Below are positions 48,005-57,021 of a stretch of 64,000 bases of DNA, one piece after another; positions within the stretch are counted from its first letter, which is position 1, and each line of letters opens with the position of its first letter. Where the stretch lies: assembly GCF_001507595.1 (NCBI RefSeq), contig NZ_LQBQ01000023.1, positions 186,001 through 250,000 of the forward strand. Reading direction: 5' to 3'. Made by a program: the position numbers and the translations under genes. Under the pieces are notes generated by a model. That model was not told the origin of the DNA and ran no database searches. It saw only the letters and a program-made list of their open reading frames with translations. The stretch comes from Ruegeria marisrubri. Lineage in GTDB: Bacteria; Pseudomonadota; Alphaproteobacteria; Rhodobacterales; Rhodobacteraceae.

Positions 48005-48880
48005 ATGGCGATCTGGAACCTCGGCTCGATCAATGCGGACATGGTCTATGCCGTGCCGCATCTGCCGCGGCCGGGCGAGACGCTTGCGGCGACGGAGCTG
48101 TCGCATTTCCTGGGCGGCAAGGGCGCGAACATGTCCGTTGCCGCCGCGCGGGCCGGGGCAACAGTCCACCATATCGGCGCTGTCGGCCCGGATGGGCGCT
48201 GGACGGTCGGGCGGTTGGCCGACTATGGCGTGGACACGGAACATGTGGCGCAGGTCACGGTTCCCACGGGTCACGCGATCATTGCCGTCGAAGAGACGGG
48301 CGAAAACCTGATCGTGCTGTTTCCTGGCGCCAACCAGGAAATTGCCGTGGAACAGCTGGAACAGGCGCTGGCCGGGGCAAAGGCGGGCGATCTTCTGGTC
48401 ATGCAGAACGAAACCAATGCCCAGGTCGAGGCGGCGCAGATGGGGCGGGAACGCGGGCTCAAGGTCTGCTACGCCGCGGCGCCCTTTGATGCCGAGGCGG
48501 TAAGCGCGCTGTTGCCCCATCTCGATTTCCTGATCCTCAACGAGGTCGAGGCCGAGCAGTTGCAGCAGGCCACCGGCCTTGCGCCCTCGGAGCTGCCGGT
48601 GGCGCAGGTCATCGTTACGCTCGGCTCGAAAGGTGTGCGCTATTTCGACTCTGACACAGGGGAATCGCAGGAATTTCCCGCCTACAAGGTCAAGGCGGTC
48701 GATACCACCGGCGCGGGTGATACCTTTACCGGATATGTGCTGGCGGGGATGGATCAGGGGATGTCCATGCCGCAGGCGATCGACCTGGCCATGCGCGCGG
48801 CCGCGATCATGGTCACGCGCCACGGAACGGCGGATGTGATCCCCTTACTCGACGACGTGCGGCAGGCCCGGCTGGGTTAA
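48005..48880 (+). CDS. PfkB-family carbohydrate kinase (ribokinase-like)
   Basis: 291-residue kinase. N-terminal signature [16 protein letters not shown] and C-terminal PfkB signature [16 protein letters not shown] with catalytic Asp. The overall pattern ([33 protein letters not shown]) is closest to ribokinase, making D-ribose 5-phosphate, but there is no ribose transporter or rbsD next to it, so adenosine or another pentose is possible. Starts 3 bases after maeB; convergent with msrA, overlapping by 4 bases. Confidence 0.85.
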   Translation: MAIWNLGSINADMVYAVPHLPRPGETLAATELSHFLGGKGANMSVAAARAGATVHHIGAVGPDGRWTVGRLADYGVDTEHVAQVTVPTGHAIIAVEETGENLIVLFPGANQEIAVEQLEQALAGAKAGDLLVMQNETNAQVEAAQMGRERGLKVCYAAAPFDAEAVSALLPHLDFLILNEVEAEQLQQATGLAPSELPVAQVIVTLGSKGVRYFDSDTGESQEFPAYKVKAVDTTGAGDTFTGYVLAGMDQGMSMPQAIDLAMRAAAIMVTRHGTADVIPLLDDVRQARLG

Positions 48881-49539
48881 CTGCCGGCGAACGGCGCCGC
48901 ATCGCCCCAAAGCTGCCTGACCCGCGCGTCGCGGCCACAGGCCTTGCGGTAGGCCTTGTAGGCGCTGGCTTGGCGCTTGGGGCCGAAGCGGGTGAGGACG
49001 ATCTTGGTCCCCTTGTAGTAATCCTGATGATAGGCCTCGGCCGGGTAGAAGGCCGAGGCCGACAGGATCGGCGTGACGATCTTTTGACCCAGATCCGTCT
49101 GCGCGCGCGCCTTGGCCTGCTCGGCAATGGCTTTTTCGCCTTTGTTAGAGACGAAAATCGCGGTCCGATAGCTAGGGCCCCGGTCACAGAACTGCCCCCC
49201 GGCATCGGTGGGATCAATCGAGCGAAAGAACATGTCGAGCAGCCGTTCGCGCGAAACCTTTGCCGGGTCGAAGGTGATCCGGACCGCCTCGTAATGGCCG
49301 GTATTGCCGCCCGTTACCTGTTTGTAGGTCGGGTTCTTGACCGTGCCGCCGGTATAGCCGGAAACCGCCTCGATCACGCCGGGTACCTTCTCGAAATCCG
49401 CTTCGACGCACCAGAAACACCCGCCCGCGACGGTCAGTGTTTCCGGTTGCGCCGCCGAGGCGGGCAGGCAGCGCAGGATGGCGGCGAGGGTGAGCAGAAG
49501 GAAAAGCGCGAGGGGCCTGATCGTGTCGAGCCGGGTCAT
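48877..49539 (-). CDS. msrA: Peptide-methionine (S)-S-oxide reductase MsrA, exported
   Basis: 220-residue single-domain MsrA repairing methionine-S-sulfoxide. Catalytic Cys41 in GGCFWC, then [23 protein letters not shown] and YHQDYY. The N-terminus [22 protein letters not shown] followed by LPASAAQ is a Sec signal peptide, so the enzyme probably acts in the periplasm. ATG 49539 follows AAAGGAG; a start 60 bases upstream would bury the signal peptide. A periplasmic reductant would be needed. Confidence 0.92.
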   Translation of the reverse strand: MTRLDTIRPLALFLLLTLAAILRCLPASAAQPETLTVAGGCFWCVEADFEKVPGVIEAVSGYTGGTVKNPTYKQVTGGNTGHYEAVRITFDPAKVSRERLLDMFFRSIDPTDAGGQFCDRGPSYRTAIFVSNKGEKAIAEQAKARAQTDLGQKIVTPILSASAFYPAEAYHQDYYKGTKIVLTRFGPKRQASAYKAYRKACGRDARVRQLWGDAAPFAGS

Positions 49540-49682
49540 GTCGATACTCCTTTGCAGGAACGCTGCCGCAGCACGGTCAACCGGGCAATCCTCTGTCATG
49601 GAATGTCACGCTCAGGTGAGTGGAGTTTACCCCTTGGCCCCGGATCGACAGCCGACTAGCTTGCGGCCATCAGGAGGAGTCC

Positions 49683-50594
49683 ATGACCGAAAAAATGAGC
49701 ACCCACCAGGCCGCAGAGGATGCGCGCAACGAAGAGATCCTCATCTATGTGGACGGCCGGATCGTTCCCAAGGCCGAGGCCACCGTCAGCGTCTATGACA
49801 GCGGTTTCATGCTGGGCGACGGCGTATGGGAGGGGCTGCGCCTCTACAATGGGCGCTGGGCGTTCCTCGACGAACACATGGACCGCCTGTTCGAGGCCGC
49901 CAAGGCGATCGATCTGGATATCGGCATGGATCGGCAGGGGGTGATCGATGCCTTGACCGCGACGCAACAGGCCAACGGCATGACGACCGATGCCCATGCC
50001 CGCCTGATGGTGACACGCGGCGTCAAGATGCGCCCGTTTCAGCACCCGTCGCTCAGCCGGTCGGGACCGACCATGGTCATCATCATGGAACACTCGCGCC
50101 CGAACCTGCCGCGCCCGATCCGTCTGGCGACCGTGCCGCATATCCGGGGCCTGCCGATGACGCAGGATCCGAAACTGAACTCGCATTCCAAGCTGAACTG
50201 CATCCTGGCCTGCATCGCGGCGGAAAAGGCGGGTGCGGACGAGGCGTTGATGCTGGACGTGAACGGGTTCGTGAACACCACCAACGCCTGTAACTTCTTC
50301 ATCGTGCGCAAGGGCGAGGTTTGGACCTCGACCGGCGATTACTGCATGAACGGGATCACGCGGCAGAAGGTGATCGACCTGTGCCGGGAAAACGGCATTC
50401 CGGTTTTCGAGCGGAACTATTCGCTGGTCGATACCTATGGCGCGGACGAGGCCTTTCTGACCGGCACCTTCGGCGCCCAGACACCGGTGGGCGAGATCGA
50501 CGGCCGCGTGATCGGCACCGGCGAGATGGGGCCGATGACCAGGCGGATACGCGAGCTTTACAAGGCCTTGATCGAAAAGGAGGTTTCGGCATGA
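49683..50594 (+). CDS. Class IV (fold-type IV) PLP aminotransferase-like protein with altered active site
   Basis: 303 residues with the BCAT/D-amino-acid aminotransferase fold: YVDGRIVPKAEATVSVYDSG, LGDGVWEGLRLYNGR, HMDRLFEAAKAI, GADEALMLDVNGF, FLTGTFGAQTPV. Aligned by eye, the PLP lysine position (K in IKSLNYL of relatives) is Asn166 in DPKLNSHSKLN; Lys164 and Lys170 are nearby. The glutamate contacting PLP N1 (GYVTEGSSSN) appears as Thr199 in GFVNTTNACN. Substrate unknown. Strong AGGAGG ribosome site; stop overlaps the sulfotransferase-like start (ATGA). Confidence 0.82.
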   Translation: MTEKMSTHQAAEDARNEEILIYVDGRIVPKAEATVSVYDSGFMLGDGVWEGLRLYNGRWAFLDEHMDRLFEAAKAIDLDIGMDRQGVIDALTATQQANGMTTDAHARLMVTRGVKMRPFQHPSLSRSGPTMVIIMEHSRPNLPRPIRLATVPHIRGLPMTQDPKLNSHSKLNCILACIAAEKAGADEALMLDVNGFVNTTNACNFFIVRKGEVWTSTGDYCMNGITRQKVIDLCRENGIPVFERNYSLVDTYGADEAFLTGTFGAQTPVGEIDGRVIGTGEMGPMTRRIRELYKALIEKEVSA

Positions 50595-51304
50595 AGATCG
50601 CGATGTGGTCGGGGCCGCGCAACCTTTCGACGGCGATGATGTATGCCTTTGGCGCCCGCACCGATTGCGCGGTGATCGACGAGCCATTCTATGCCGCCTA
50701 CCTGGCGATGACAGGCCTGGACCACCCCATGCGCGAAGAGATCCTGGCCGCGCAGCCGCAAGACCCCGAAGAGGTGGCCCGCGCGCTGGTCGGCCCCAAT
50801 CCCGGAGCAAGGCCGTTCTGGTATCAGAAGCACATGACCCAGCACATGATCCCGGGCGTGCCGCGCGACTGGATGCGCCAGGTGCGCAACGTGTTCCTGA
50901 TCCGCCACCCGGCCCGTGTGATCGCCAGCTATGCGGCCAAGCGCGAGAACCCGACGCTGGACGACATCGGTTTCCGGCAGCAGGCGGAACTGTTCGACGA
51001 GGTGCAGGGCTGGGGCGGCGAGCCGGTCGTGATCGACAGCCACGACATCCGCGAAGACCCCGCCGGAATGCTTGAAAAGCTGTGCGACGCGATCGGCGTG
51101 CCGTGGTCGCCGCATATGCTGAGCTGGCCCAAGGGCGGGCACAAGGATGACGGGGTTTGGGCGCCGCACTGGTATGGCGCGGTCTGGAACTCGACCGGCT
51201 TTGCCGGGCCCGAAGGGCCGCTGCCCGAGGTGCCCGAGCATTTGCAGCCGGTGCTGGGGGCGGCGTTGCCTCACTACGAGAAGATGAAGGCGGTCAAGCT
51301 GTGA
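50591..51304 (+). CDS. Sulfotransferase-family protein
   Basis: 237-residue P-loop protein. WSGPRNLSTAMMYAFG is a 5'-phosphosulfate-binding-like loop, CAVIDEPFYAAYL follows, and FLIRHPARVIASYAAK resembles the 3'-phosphate-binding motif of PAPS-dependent sulfotransferases. Whether it transfers sulfate is not known; this group is often found beside class IV aminotransferase genes. Translation is coupled to the upstream PLP protein through ATGA, so the two probably work on the same compound or pathway. No signal peptide. Confidence 0.78.
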   Translation: MKIAMWSGPRNLSTAMMYAFGARTDCAVIDEPFYAAYLAMTGLDHPMREEILAAQPQDPEEVARALVGPNPGARPFWYQKHMTQHMIPGVPRDWMRQVRNVFLIRHPARVIASYAAKRENPTLDDIGFRQQAELFDEVQGWGGEPVVIDSHDIREDPAGMLEKLCDAIGVPWSPHMLSWPKGGHKDDGVWAPHWYGAVWNSTGFAGPEGPLPEVPEHLQPVLGAALPHYEKMKAVKL

Positions 51305-51340
51305 CCTGAAAAAGGGATTGTCCGCCCTTCGGACAAGGGC

Positions 51341-51625
51341 CTACTTGAGCAGCTGCCCCAGCTTCATCGCCACGCCCATATCGCCCGAGATCTTGAGCTT
51401 GCCCATCATGACGCCGGTCATCGGGTTCAGCTTGCCGGTCAGCAGCCTGGTCAGGTTCTCGCGCGAGATGCGGATGGTGCAGTCGGTTTCCTGGTCCTGT
51501 GTCGTGGCGGACCTGTCCGCCAGAACGATCACGCCGTCCTTGCCGCAGTCGAATTTCAACGAGCCTTCGAAGTTCATGTCGGACAGACCGGCCCGAATGC
51601 CATCTGCGATGTCCTGAAGCGCCAT
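51341..51625 (-). CDS. SCP2 sterol-binding domain protein
   Basis: 94 residues making up one SCP2-like lipid-binding fold: LKFDCGKDGVIVLAD, TIRISRENLTRLLTGKLNPMTGVMMGKLKISGDMGVAMKLGQLL. Such stand-alone proteins in alphaproteobacteria bind hydrophobic ligands or acyl chains. ATG 51625 starts the domain. Convergent with the sulfotransferase-like gene; 80 bp separate it from DUF1810 upstream, in the same direction. Confidence 0.88.
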   Translation of the reverse strand: MALQDIADGIRAGLSDMNFEGSLKFDCGKDGVIVLADRSATTQDQETDCTIRISRENLTRLLTGKLNPMTGVMMGKLKISGDMGVAMKLGQLLK

Positions 51626-51705
51626 TTCACTCTCCGTCTTTGACGTTCGAGGGTTATGCGCACCGACAGGACGCGGCAAGCCTGACCAGACGAGAGGTGC
51701 CTGGG

Positions 51706-52146
51706 TTACGGCAGGTCAAGCGCCTTCCGGGTCATCGGGCAGGCCTTGCCGCCATAGAAGCTGTCAAGGATCTCCTGAAACTCGGCGGGCGCGCCGGGGA
51801 CGGCGGCGAACAGGGTCATGGATGACCGCAGTTTCTTGGCGTCGATGTGCCCCAGAATCTCCGCCGGGTCCTTGCCCTTGTGCGTCAGCATCAGGCGGCT
51901 GACCTCGATCAGGCGGCGGCGCAGTTCCGGGTGGTTCAGATAGGCCGTCGCCTCGGCCAGATCCTCGATGCCGAACAGCTGGGACATGCGGGACCGCCCC
52001 AGTTCGGCCAGCTGCGGAAAGACGAACCACATCCAGTGGCTGGTTTTCTGGCCGGCGGTCAGTTCACGCAGGACATCGTCCCAGACGGTGTCCTGCGCCT
52101 CGATGAAAATGTCGAGCTCGTCGTCGATATCGTCTTCGATGCTCAC
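51706..52146 (-). CDS. DUF1810 domain-containing protein
   Basis: 146 residues matching DUF1810: [58 protein letters not shown]. Function unknown. The start is GTG at 52146, overlapping the argG stop as GTGA, so it is co-translated with argG; whether it has to do with arginine metabolism cannot be told. Confidence 0.88.
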   Translation of the reverse strand: MSIEDDIDDELDIFIEAQDTVWDDVLRELTAGQKTSHWMWFVFPQLAELGRSRMSQLFGIEDLAEATAYLNHPELRRRLIEVSRLMLTHKGKDPAEILGHIDAKKLRSSMTLFAAVPGAPAEFQEILDSFYGGKACPMTRKALDLP

Positions 52147-53369
52147 TTGGCGGTGCGCCTGTTGCGCATCGCCAGCAGGCGCAGACGCAGGGCGTTCAGC
52201 TTGATGAAGCCTGCGGCGTCCTTCTGGTCATAGGCGCCGGCGTCCTCTTCGAAGGTCACGTGCTCTTCGGAATAGAGCGAGTGATCCGACCAGCGGCCCA
52301 CGGTCGAGGCCAGACCCTTGTAGAGTTTCACGCGAACGGTGCCGGTGACATGTTCCTGGCTCTTGTCGATGGCCGCCTGCAGCATCTCGCGCTCGGGGCT
52401 GTACCAGAAGCCGTTGTAGATCAGTTCGGCATATTTCGGCATCAGCTCGTCCTTCAGGTGCATCGCGCCGCGGTCCATGGTGATGGACTCGATGCCGCGA
52501 TGCGCCTCGAGCAGGATGGTGCCGCCCGGCGTCTCGTAGATGCCGCGCGACTTCATGCCGACGAAGCGGCCCTCGACCAGGTCGAGACGCCCGATGCCGT
52601 GCTTGCGGCCATATTCGTTCAGCTCGGTCAGCAGGGTGGCCGGGCTCATGGCGACGCCGTTGATGCTGACCGGGTCGCCTTTTTCAAAGCCGATCTCGAT
52701 ATATTCCGGCTCGTTCGGGGCGTCCTCGGGGTGGACGGTGCGCTGATAGACGTAATCGGGTGCCTCGACGGCTGGGTCTTCCAGAACCTTGCCCTCGGAC
52801 GAGGTGTGCAGCAGGTTCGCGTCCACCGAGAAGGGCGCCTCGCCGCGCTTGTCCTTGGCGATCGGGATCTGGTGCGCCTCGGCAAACTCCAGCAGCTTGG
52901 TGCGGCTGGTCAGGTCCCACTCGCGCCAGGGCGCGATCACCTTGATATCGGGGTTCAGCGCATAGGCCGCCAGTTCGAACCGCACCTGGTCGTTGCCCTT
53001 ACCGGTCGCGCCATGCGCCACCGCGTCGGCGCCGGTTTCCTCGGCGATCTCGATCAGGCGCTTGGAGATCAGCGGCCGCGCGATCGAGGTGCCCAGCAGA
53101 TAAAGGCCCTCGTAAACCGCGTTGGCGCGGAACATCGGGAAGACGAAATCGCGGACGAATTCCTCGCGGATGTCCTCGATATAGATGTTCTCGGGCTTGA
53201 TCCCGAGCATCTCGGCCTTCTTGCGGGCCGGCTCCAGCTCTTCGCCCTGGCCCAGATCGGCGGTGAAGGTCACCACCTCGCAACCATATTCGGTCTGCAG
53301 CCATTTCAGGATGATCGAGGTATCAAGGCCACCGGAATAGGCCAGAACAACTTTCTTGGGCGCGGACAT
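52143..53369 (-). CDS. argG: Argininosuccinate synthase
   Basis: 408-residue enzyme joining citrulline and aspartate with ATP in arginine biosynthesis. PP-loop [55 protein letters not shown], and [17 protein letters not shown] are diagnostic. ATG 53369 is preferred because GAAGGGAAG lies 4 bases upstream; the ATG 15 bases earlier lacks a ribosome site. Divergent from ilvA. Confidence 0.97.
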   Translation of the reverse strand: MSAPKKVVLAYSGGLDTSIILKWLQTEYGCEVVTFTADLGQGEELEPARKKAEMLGIKPENIYIEDIREEFVRDFVFPMFRANAVYEGLYLLGTSIARPLISKRLIEIAEETGADAVAHGATGKGNDQVRFELAAYALNPDIKVIAPWREWDLTSRTKLLEFAEAHQIPIAKDKRGEAPFSVDANLLHTSSEGKVLEDPAVEAPDYVYQRTVHPEDAPNEPEYIEIGFEKGDPVSINGVAMSPATLLTELNEYGRKHGIGRLDLVEGRFVGMKSRGIYETPGGTILLEAHRGIESITMDRGAMHLKDELMPKYAELIYNGFWYSPEREMLQAAIDKSQEHVTGTVRVKLYKGLASTVGRWSDHSLYSEEHVTFEEDAGAYDQKDAAGFIKLNALRLRLLAMRNRRTAK

Positions 53370-53524
53370 CTGACTTCCCTTCATGCGTATGACGCTTGGC
53401 CCCTAGCGTTTTTTCCACCGGGGGGCAAGTTGTGCCGCGTGACGAGGCGGAGTTTGTCGCAAGCGGGCAGTGTATTCCGATGTATTCCTTGCGCGTGGCG
53501 CGGTGTTGCGGCACTGAATCGGCC

Positions 53525-54751
53525 ATGACCGACTTCATGACCCGCGCCCGCGCTGCCGAAAATGCCATGCGCACCGTCTTTCCCGCAACGCCGCTGCAGC
53601 GGAATGCCCATCTGTCCGAGAAGTATGACGCCGACATCTGGCTGAAACGCGAAGACCTCAGCCCGGTGCGATCCTACAAAATCCGCGGCGCGTTCAACGC
53701 CATGCGCAAGCAGCAGGGGCAGGGCCTGTTCGTCTGCGCCAGCGCCGGAAATCACGCCCAAGGCGTGGCCTATATGTGCAAGCACATGGATGTGAAGGGC
53801 GTGATCTTCATGCCGGTGACGACACCGCAGCAGAAGATCCAGAAAACCCGGATGTTCGGTGGCGACAATGTCGAGATCCATCTGGTCGGCGACTATTTCG
53901 ACGACACGCTGGCTGCGGCGCAGAAATGGTGCGCCGAGCAGGGCGGGCATTTCCTGTCGCCCTTCGACGACGAGGACGTGATCGAGGGGCAGGCCTCGCT
54001 GGCCGTCGAGATCGAGGAGCAGCTTGGCCGCCTGCCGGATCACGTCGTCCTGCCGGTCGGCGGTGGTGGGATGTCGGCGGGGGTTGCGACCTGGTTCGGG
54101 GATCGCACCCATTGCCTGTTCGTCGAACCGGCGGGCGGGGCCTGCCTGCGCGCGGCGCTGGCGGCGGGCCATCCGGTTTCGCTGGGTCGTGTGGACACGT
54201 TCGTGGACGGGGCCGCCGTGGGGCGGATCGGTGACAAGACGTTCGAGTTGCTCAAGTCGCGGCACCTGTCGGACGTGATCGTTCTGCCCGAGGATCGCAT
54301 CTGCACCACGATCCTCGAGATGCTCAATGTCGAGGGCATCGTGCTGGAACCCGCCGGTGCCCTGGCGATCGAAGCGATCGGCGACGTGCAAAGCTTCATT
54401 CGCGGCAAGACGGTGGTCTGCGTCACCTCGGGCGGCAATTTCGATTTCGAGCGCCTGCCCGAGGTCAAGGAACGCGCCCAACGCTATTCGGGCGTCAAGA
54501 AATACCTGATCCTGCGGCTGCCCCAGCGCCCCGGCGCGTTGAAGGAGTTTCTGAACATCCTCGGACCCGAAGACGACATCGCCCGGTTCGAATACATGAA
54601 GAAATCGGCCCGAAACTTCGGTTCGGTGCTGATCGGCATCGAAACGACGAGGCCCGAGAATTTCATGCGCCTCTTCGCCCATCTGGACGATGCCGGGTTC
54701 ACCTACACCGACATCACCGAGGACGAAACATTGGCGCAATTCGTCATCTAG
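53525..54751 (+). CDS. ilvA: Threonine ammonia-lyase (threonine deaminase)
   Basis: 408-residue PLP enzyme converting threonine to 2-oxobutanoate for isoleucine synthesis. PLP lysine in SPVRSYKIRGAFNAM, SAGNHAQGVAY, and PVGGGGMSAGVA loop. A single C-terminal ACT-like regulatory domain (about 325-408, LILRLPQRPGALKEFLNILG) marks the shorter form rather than the 514-residue E. coli type. ATG 53525 starts the family similarity. Convergent with the Hpt gene, 3 bp between stops. Confidence 0.95.
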   Translation: MTDFMTRARAAENAMRTVFPATPLQRNAHLSEKYDADIWLKREDLSPVRSYKIRGAFNAMRKQQGQGLFVCASAGNHAQGVAYMCKHMDVKGVIFMPVTTPQQKIQKTRMFGGDNVEIHLVGDYFDDTLAAAQKWCAEQGGHFLSPFDDEDVIEGQASLAVEIEEQLGRLPDHVVLPVGGGGMSAGVATWFGDRTHCLFVEPAGGACLRAALAAGHPVSLGRVDTFVDGAAVGRIGDKTFELLKSRHLSDVIVLPEDRICTTILEMLNVEGIVLEPAGALAIEAIGDVQSFIRGKTVVCVTSGGNFDFERLPEVKERAQRYSGVKKYLILRLPQRPGALKEFLNILGPEDDIARFEYMKKSARNFGSVLIGIETTRPENFMRLFAHLDDAGFTYTDITEDETLAQFVI

Positions 54752-54754
54752 GGA

Positions 54755-55081
54755 TCACGAGTTCTGTTGCAGGCCCGTTTGAAACAGCAGCCGTGACTGC
54801 CGGAAGGCTTCGAAGATCGCGTCGAGATCGACGGCCTGCGCGGATCCGGCCGCCGCGCGGAGTTCGCCGTCCTGACACAGGTCGGCAAAACTCTGGAACC
54901 CGAGACTTGCGGCGCCGCCCTTCAGGAAATGCAGGTTCTGTTCCAGCCCTGTCCGTCCCGTGTCCGCCTTGATCCGCCCGATCACTTCTTCGACTTCCTC
55001 AAGAAAGATCCGGACGACCTCGTCGAACTCATCGGCGCCGACTTCGTCGCGCAGTTGCTGGACCCTCGGCCAGTGAATCAT
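54755..55081 (-). CDS. Hpt-domain phosphotransfer protein
   Basis: 108-residue four-helix histidine phosphotransfer domain. His51 in LHFLKGGAASLGF is the expected phospho-acceptor. No other domain. It lies divergent from the receiver/PP2C phosphatase gene 146 bp away, so it probably relays phosphate to or from that receiver; this is inference from position. Confidence 0.85.
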   Translation of the reverse strand: MIHWPRVQQLRDEVGADEFDEVVRIFLEEVEEVIGRIKADTGRTGLEQNLHFLKGGAASLGFQSFADLCQDGELRAAAGSAQAVDLDAIFEAFRQSRLLFQTGLQQNS

Positions 55082-55227
55082 GCTGCGTCCCTCCCTGTTC
55101 CGGCTTCTGACGTGCTATCGCACAGGCGTGAATGCCCGGTTAAGGGATTGCGGTTTCACATTTTCAGAGGATGTTAACGGGCTCCTCCTACGGTCGGTCG
55201 CATTCTTTATGATGCAAGCAGCTGGGA

Positions 55228-56505
55228 ATGATGGTTTTTCACGGCAATGGCGCGGATGTTCGGGCGGACCTGGATTTCGGCGCCATTCGCAGGGTTCTGG
55301 TCGTCGATGACAGCCGCCTTCAGCGGCGGATACTTGTGGGCTCTCTCAGGAAATGGGGTTTCGAAGTCGTCGAAGCCGACTGCGGGGAAACGGCGATGGA
55401 ACTTTGCCGGGCCGATCCTCCCGATCTCGTTCTCAGCGACTGGGTCATGCCGGGCATGAGCGGATTGGAATTCTGTCAGGCATTCCGGCGGCTGGAGGCG
55501 AACGACTACGCCTACTTCATTCTGCTGACCGCCAAAAGCGAGAAGAACGAGATTGCACAGGGGCTGGATGCGGGCGCCGACGACTTTCTGGTCAAGCCGC
55601 TGGGCGCCGACGAGTTGCGTGCCCGGATTTCGGCCGGAGCCCGCATTCTGAACATGCAGAGGGAACTGTCCGAAAAAAACCGCATCATCGAAAGCGCACT
55701 GGATGAGTTGAAGATCGCGCATGACGCGATCGACAAGGACTTGATGCAGGCCCGGAAGATCCAGGAATCGCTGGTGCCCGAGCTGTCGCGCAGTTTCGGC
55801 AAGTCGCGCGTCAGCCTGTTGCTCAAGCCCTGCGGCCATATCGGCGGCGATCTGGTCGGCATGTTCGCCCCCAGCGACAACCGGCTGGGATTCTACAGCA
55901 TCGACGTCTCGGGCCACGGGATCACCTCGGCCATGATGACGGCGCGGCTGGGCGGATACCTGTCCAGCACCTATTTCGACCAGAACGTCGCGATGCAGAG
56001 GCGATTCGACCGGTTCTATGCCCTTCTTCCCCCCGAAGAGGTTGCGGCCATGCTCAACGCGCGCCTGCTCGCCGATACCGGGATCGACGAATACTTCACC
56101 ATGGTCTACGCCACCATCGACCTGCGCAACGGCCACTTGAAGATGGTGCAGGCCGGTCATCCGCATCCCCTGCTCATGCGCAGGGACGGGCAGACCGAAT
56201 TCCTGGGAGAGGGCGGAATCCCGATCGGCCTGCTGCCCGGCGTTTCCTATCAGCAGGTTGAAACCTACTTGCAGCCCGGTGACCGCCTGCTGCTGTATTC
56301 GGACGGCTTTACCGAATGTCGCCTGACAAATGGAGAGATGCTGGAGTCAGAGGGGCTGGTGCGGCTGGTGCGGGACTGCGGCCCCGATCGCGGCGGGCCG
56401 GAGTTTCTGGACGATCTGTATTGGCGCCTGACACAGGCCATGTCGCCGGAACATGGTCTCGACGATGATCTTTCCGCCGTATTCTTCGAGTATGAAGGGA
56501 ACTAG
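55228..56505 (+). CDS. Response regulator with C-terminal PP2C-type (SpoIIE) phosphatase
   Basis: 425 residues. Receiver domain (about 20-140) with VVDDSR, phospho-acceptor Asp71 in LVLSDWVMPGMSG, and KPLG lysine. A coiled-coil linker (ELSEKNRIIESALDELKIAHDAIDKD region) is followed by a PP2C/RsbU-like phosphatase (about 190-425) with GGDLVGMF, IDVSGHGITSAMM, LYSDGFTEC and DDDLSAVFF metal-binding motifs. Resembles RbaY, the phosphatase of the Rba partner-switching system controlling gene-transfer-agent production in Rhodobacter capsulatus. Target anti-anti-sigma protein not in the window. ATG 55228 or 55231. Confidence 0.88.
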   Translation: MMVFHGNGADVRADLDFGAIRRVLVVDDSRLQRRILVGSLRKWGFEVVEADCGETAMELCRADPPDLVLSDWVMPGMSGLEFCQAFRRLEANDYAYFILLTAKSEKNEIAQGLDAGADDFLVKPLGADELRARISAGARILNMQRELSEKNRIIESALDELKIAHDAIDKDLMQARKIQESLVPELSRSFGKSRVSLLLKPCGHIGGDLVGMFAPSDNRLGFYSIDVSGHGITSAMMTARLGGYLSSTYFDQNVAMQRRFDRFYALLPPEEVAAMLNARLLADTGIDEYFTMVYATIDLRNGHLKMVQAGHPHPLLMRRDGQTEFLGEGGIPIGLLPGVSYQQVETYLQPGDRLLLYSDGFTECRLTNGEMLESEGLVRLVRDCGPDRGGPEFLDDLYWRLTQAMSPEHGLDDDLSAVFFEYEGN

Positions 56506-56945
56506 AGCCCGCGGGCATGCAGCGCGGCAAAGTGCCGGTCGCCAGCATTGCCGAGGCGACGGGCGGCCTCGCCGGCCTCCATCCACAGGGGCTGGTGCTG
56601 GGCCTCGGTGGGCGGGCCAAGCCGTCGCACGGGTTTCGCGCGGTAGATCAGGCAGACCTTTTCCGCCCACAGATCGTATTCCGGCATGTAGGTAAAGCGC
56701 CGGAACGCGCCGATCCGGCGGGGCGCGGAGATCATCCAGCCGGTTTCTTCGTACACCTCGCGATGCAGGGCGGGCACCGGCGATTCCCCCGGATCGATTC
56801 CGCCGCCCGGGAGTTGCAGGTCGGGGCCCGGCTCCAGCTGCCACGTCAGCAGCAGCGAGGACCCTTTCGGCAGCAGCGCGTAGACGCCGACGCGACGGAT
56901 ATATCTGCGATCCGGTTCGGGGCTTTCGCCGAAACGTCTGATCAT
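56502..56945 (-). CDS. NUDIX hydrolase
   Basis: 147 residues with a complete Nudix box: GGGIDPGESPVPALHREVYEETGW contains the G-x5-E-x7-REUxEExGU pattern. N-terminal RRYIRRVGVYALLPKGSSLLL and the Trp-rich end are ordinary for the family. Substrate unknown (nucleoside diphosphate derivative likely). Convergent with the receiver/PP2C gene (4-base overlap), divergent from hslO. Confidence 0.88.
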   Translation of the reverse strand: MIRRFGESPEPDRRYIRRVGVYALLPKGSSLLLTWQLEPGPDLQLPGGGIDPGESPVPALHREVYEETGWMISAPRRIGAFRRFTYMPEYDLWAEKVCLIYRAKPVRRLGPPTEAQHQPLWMEAGEAARRLGNAGDRHFAALHARGL

Positions 56946-57021
56946 GTATGGCCCCTTTCAACCCTTAGCATTCGACATATATGGTTGCGATATGCCAACC
57001 TGTGGCCTGTAAGGAAACCCC

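Noticed and set aside
45581-48823. 1080-residue open frame on the minus strand opposite the malic enzyme and sugar kinase genes
   Set aside because: Antisense shadow of two clearly recognised genes; composition is typical of high-G+C antisense frames (rich in Arg, His, Asp, Gly) and it matches no family I know.
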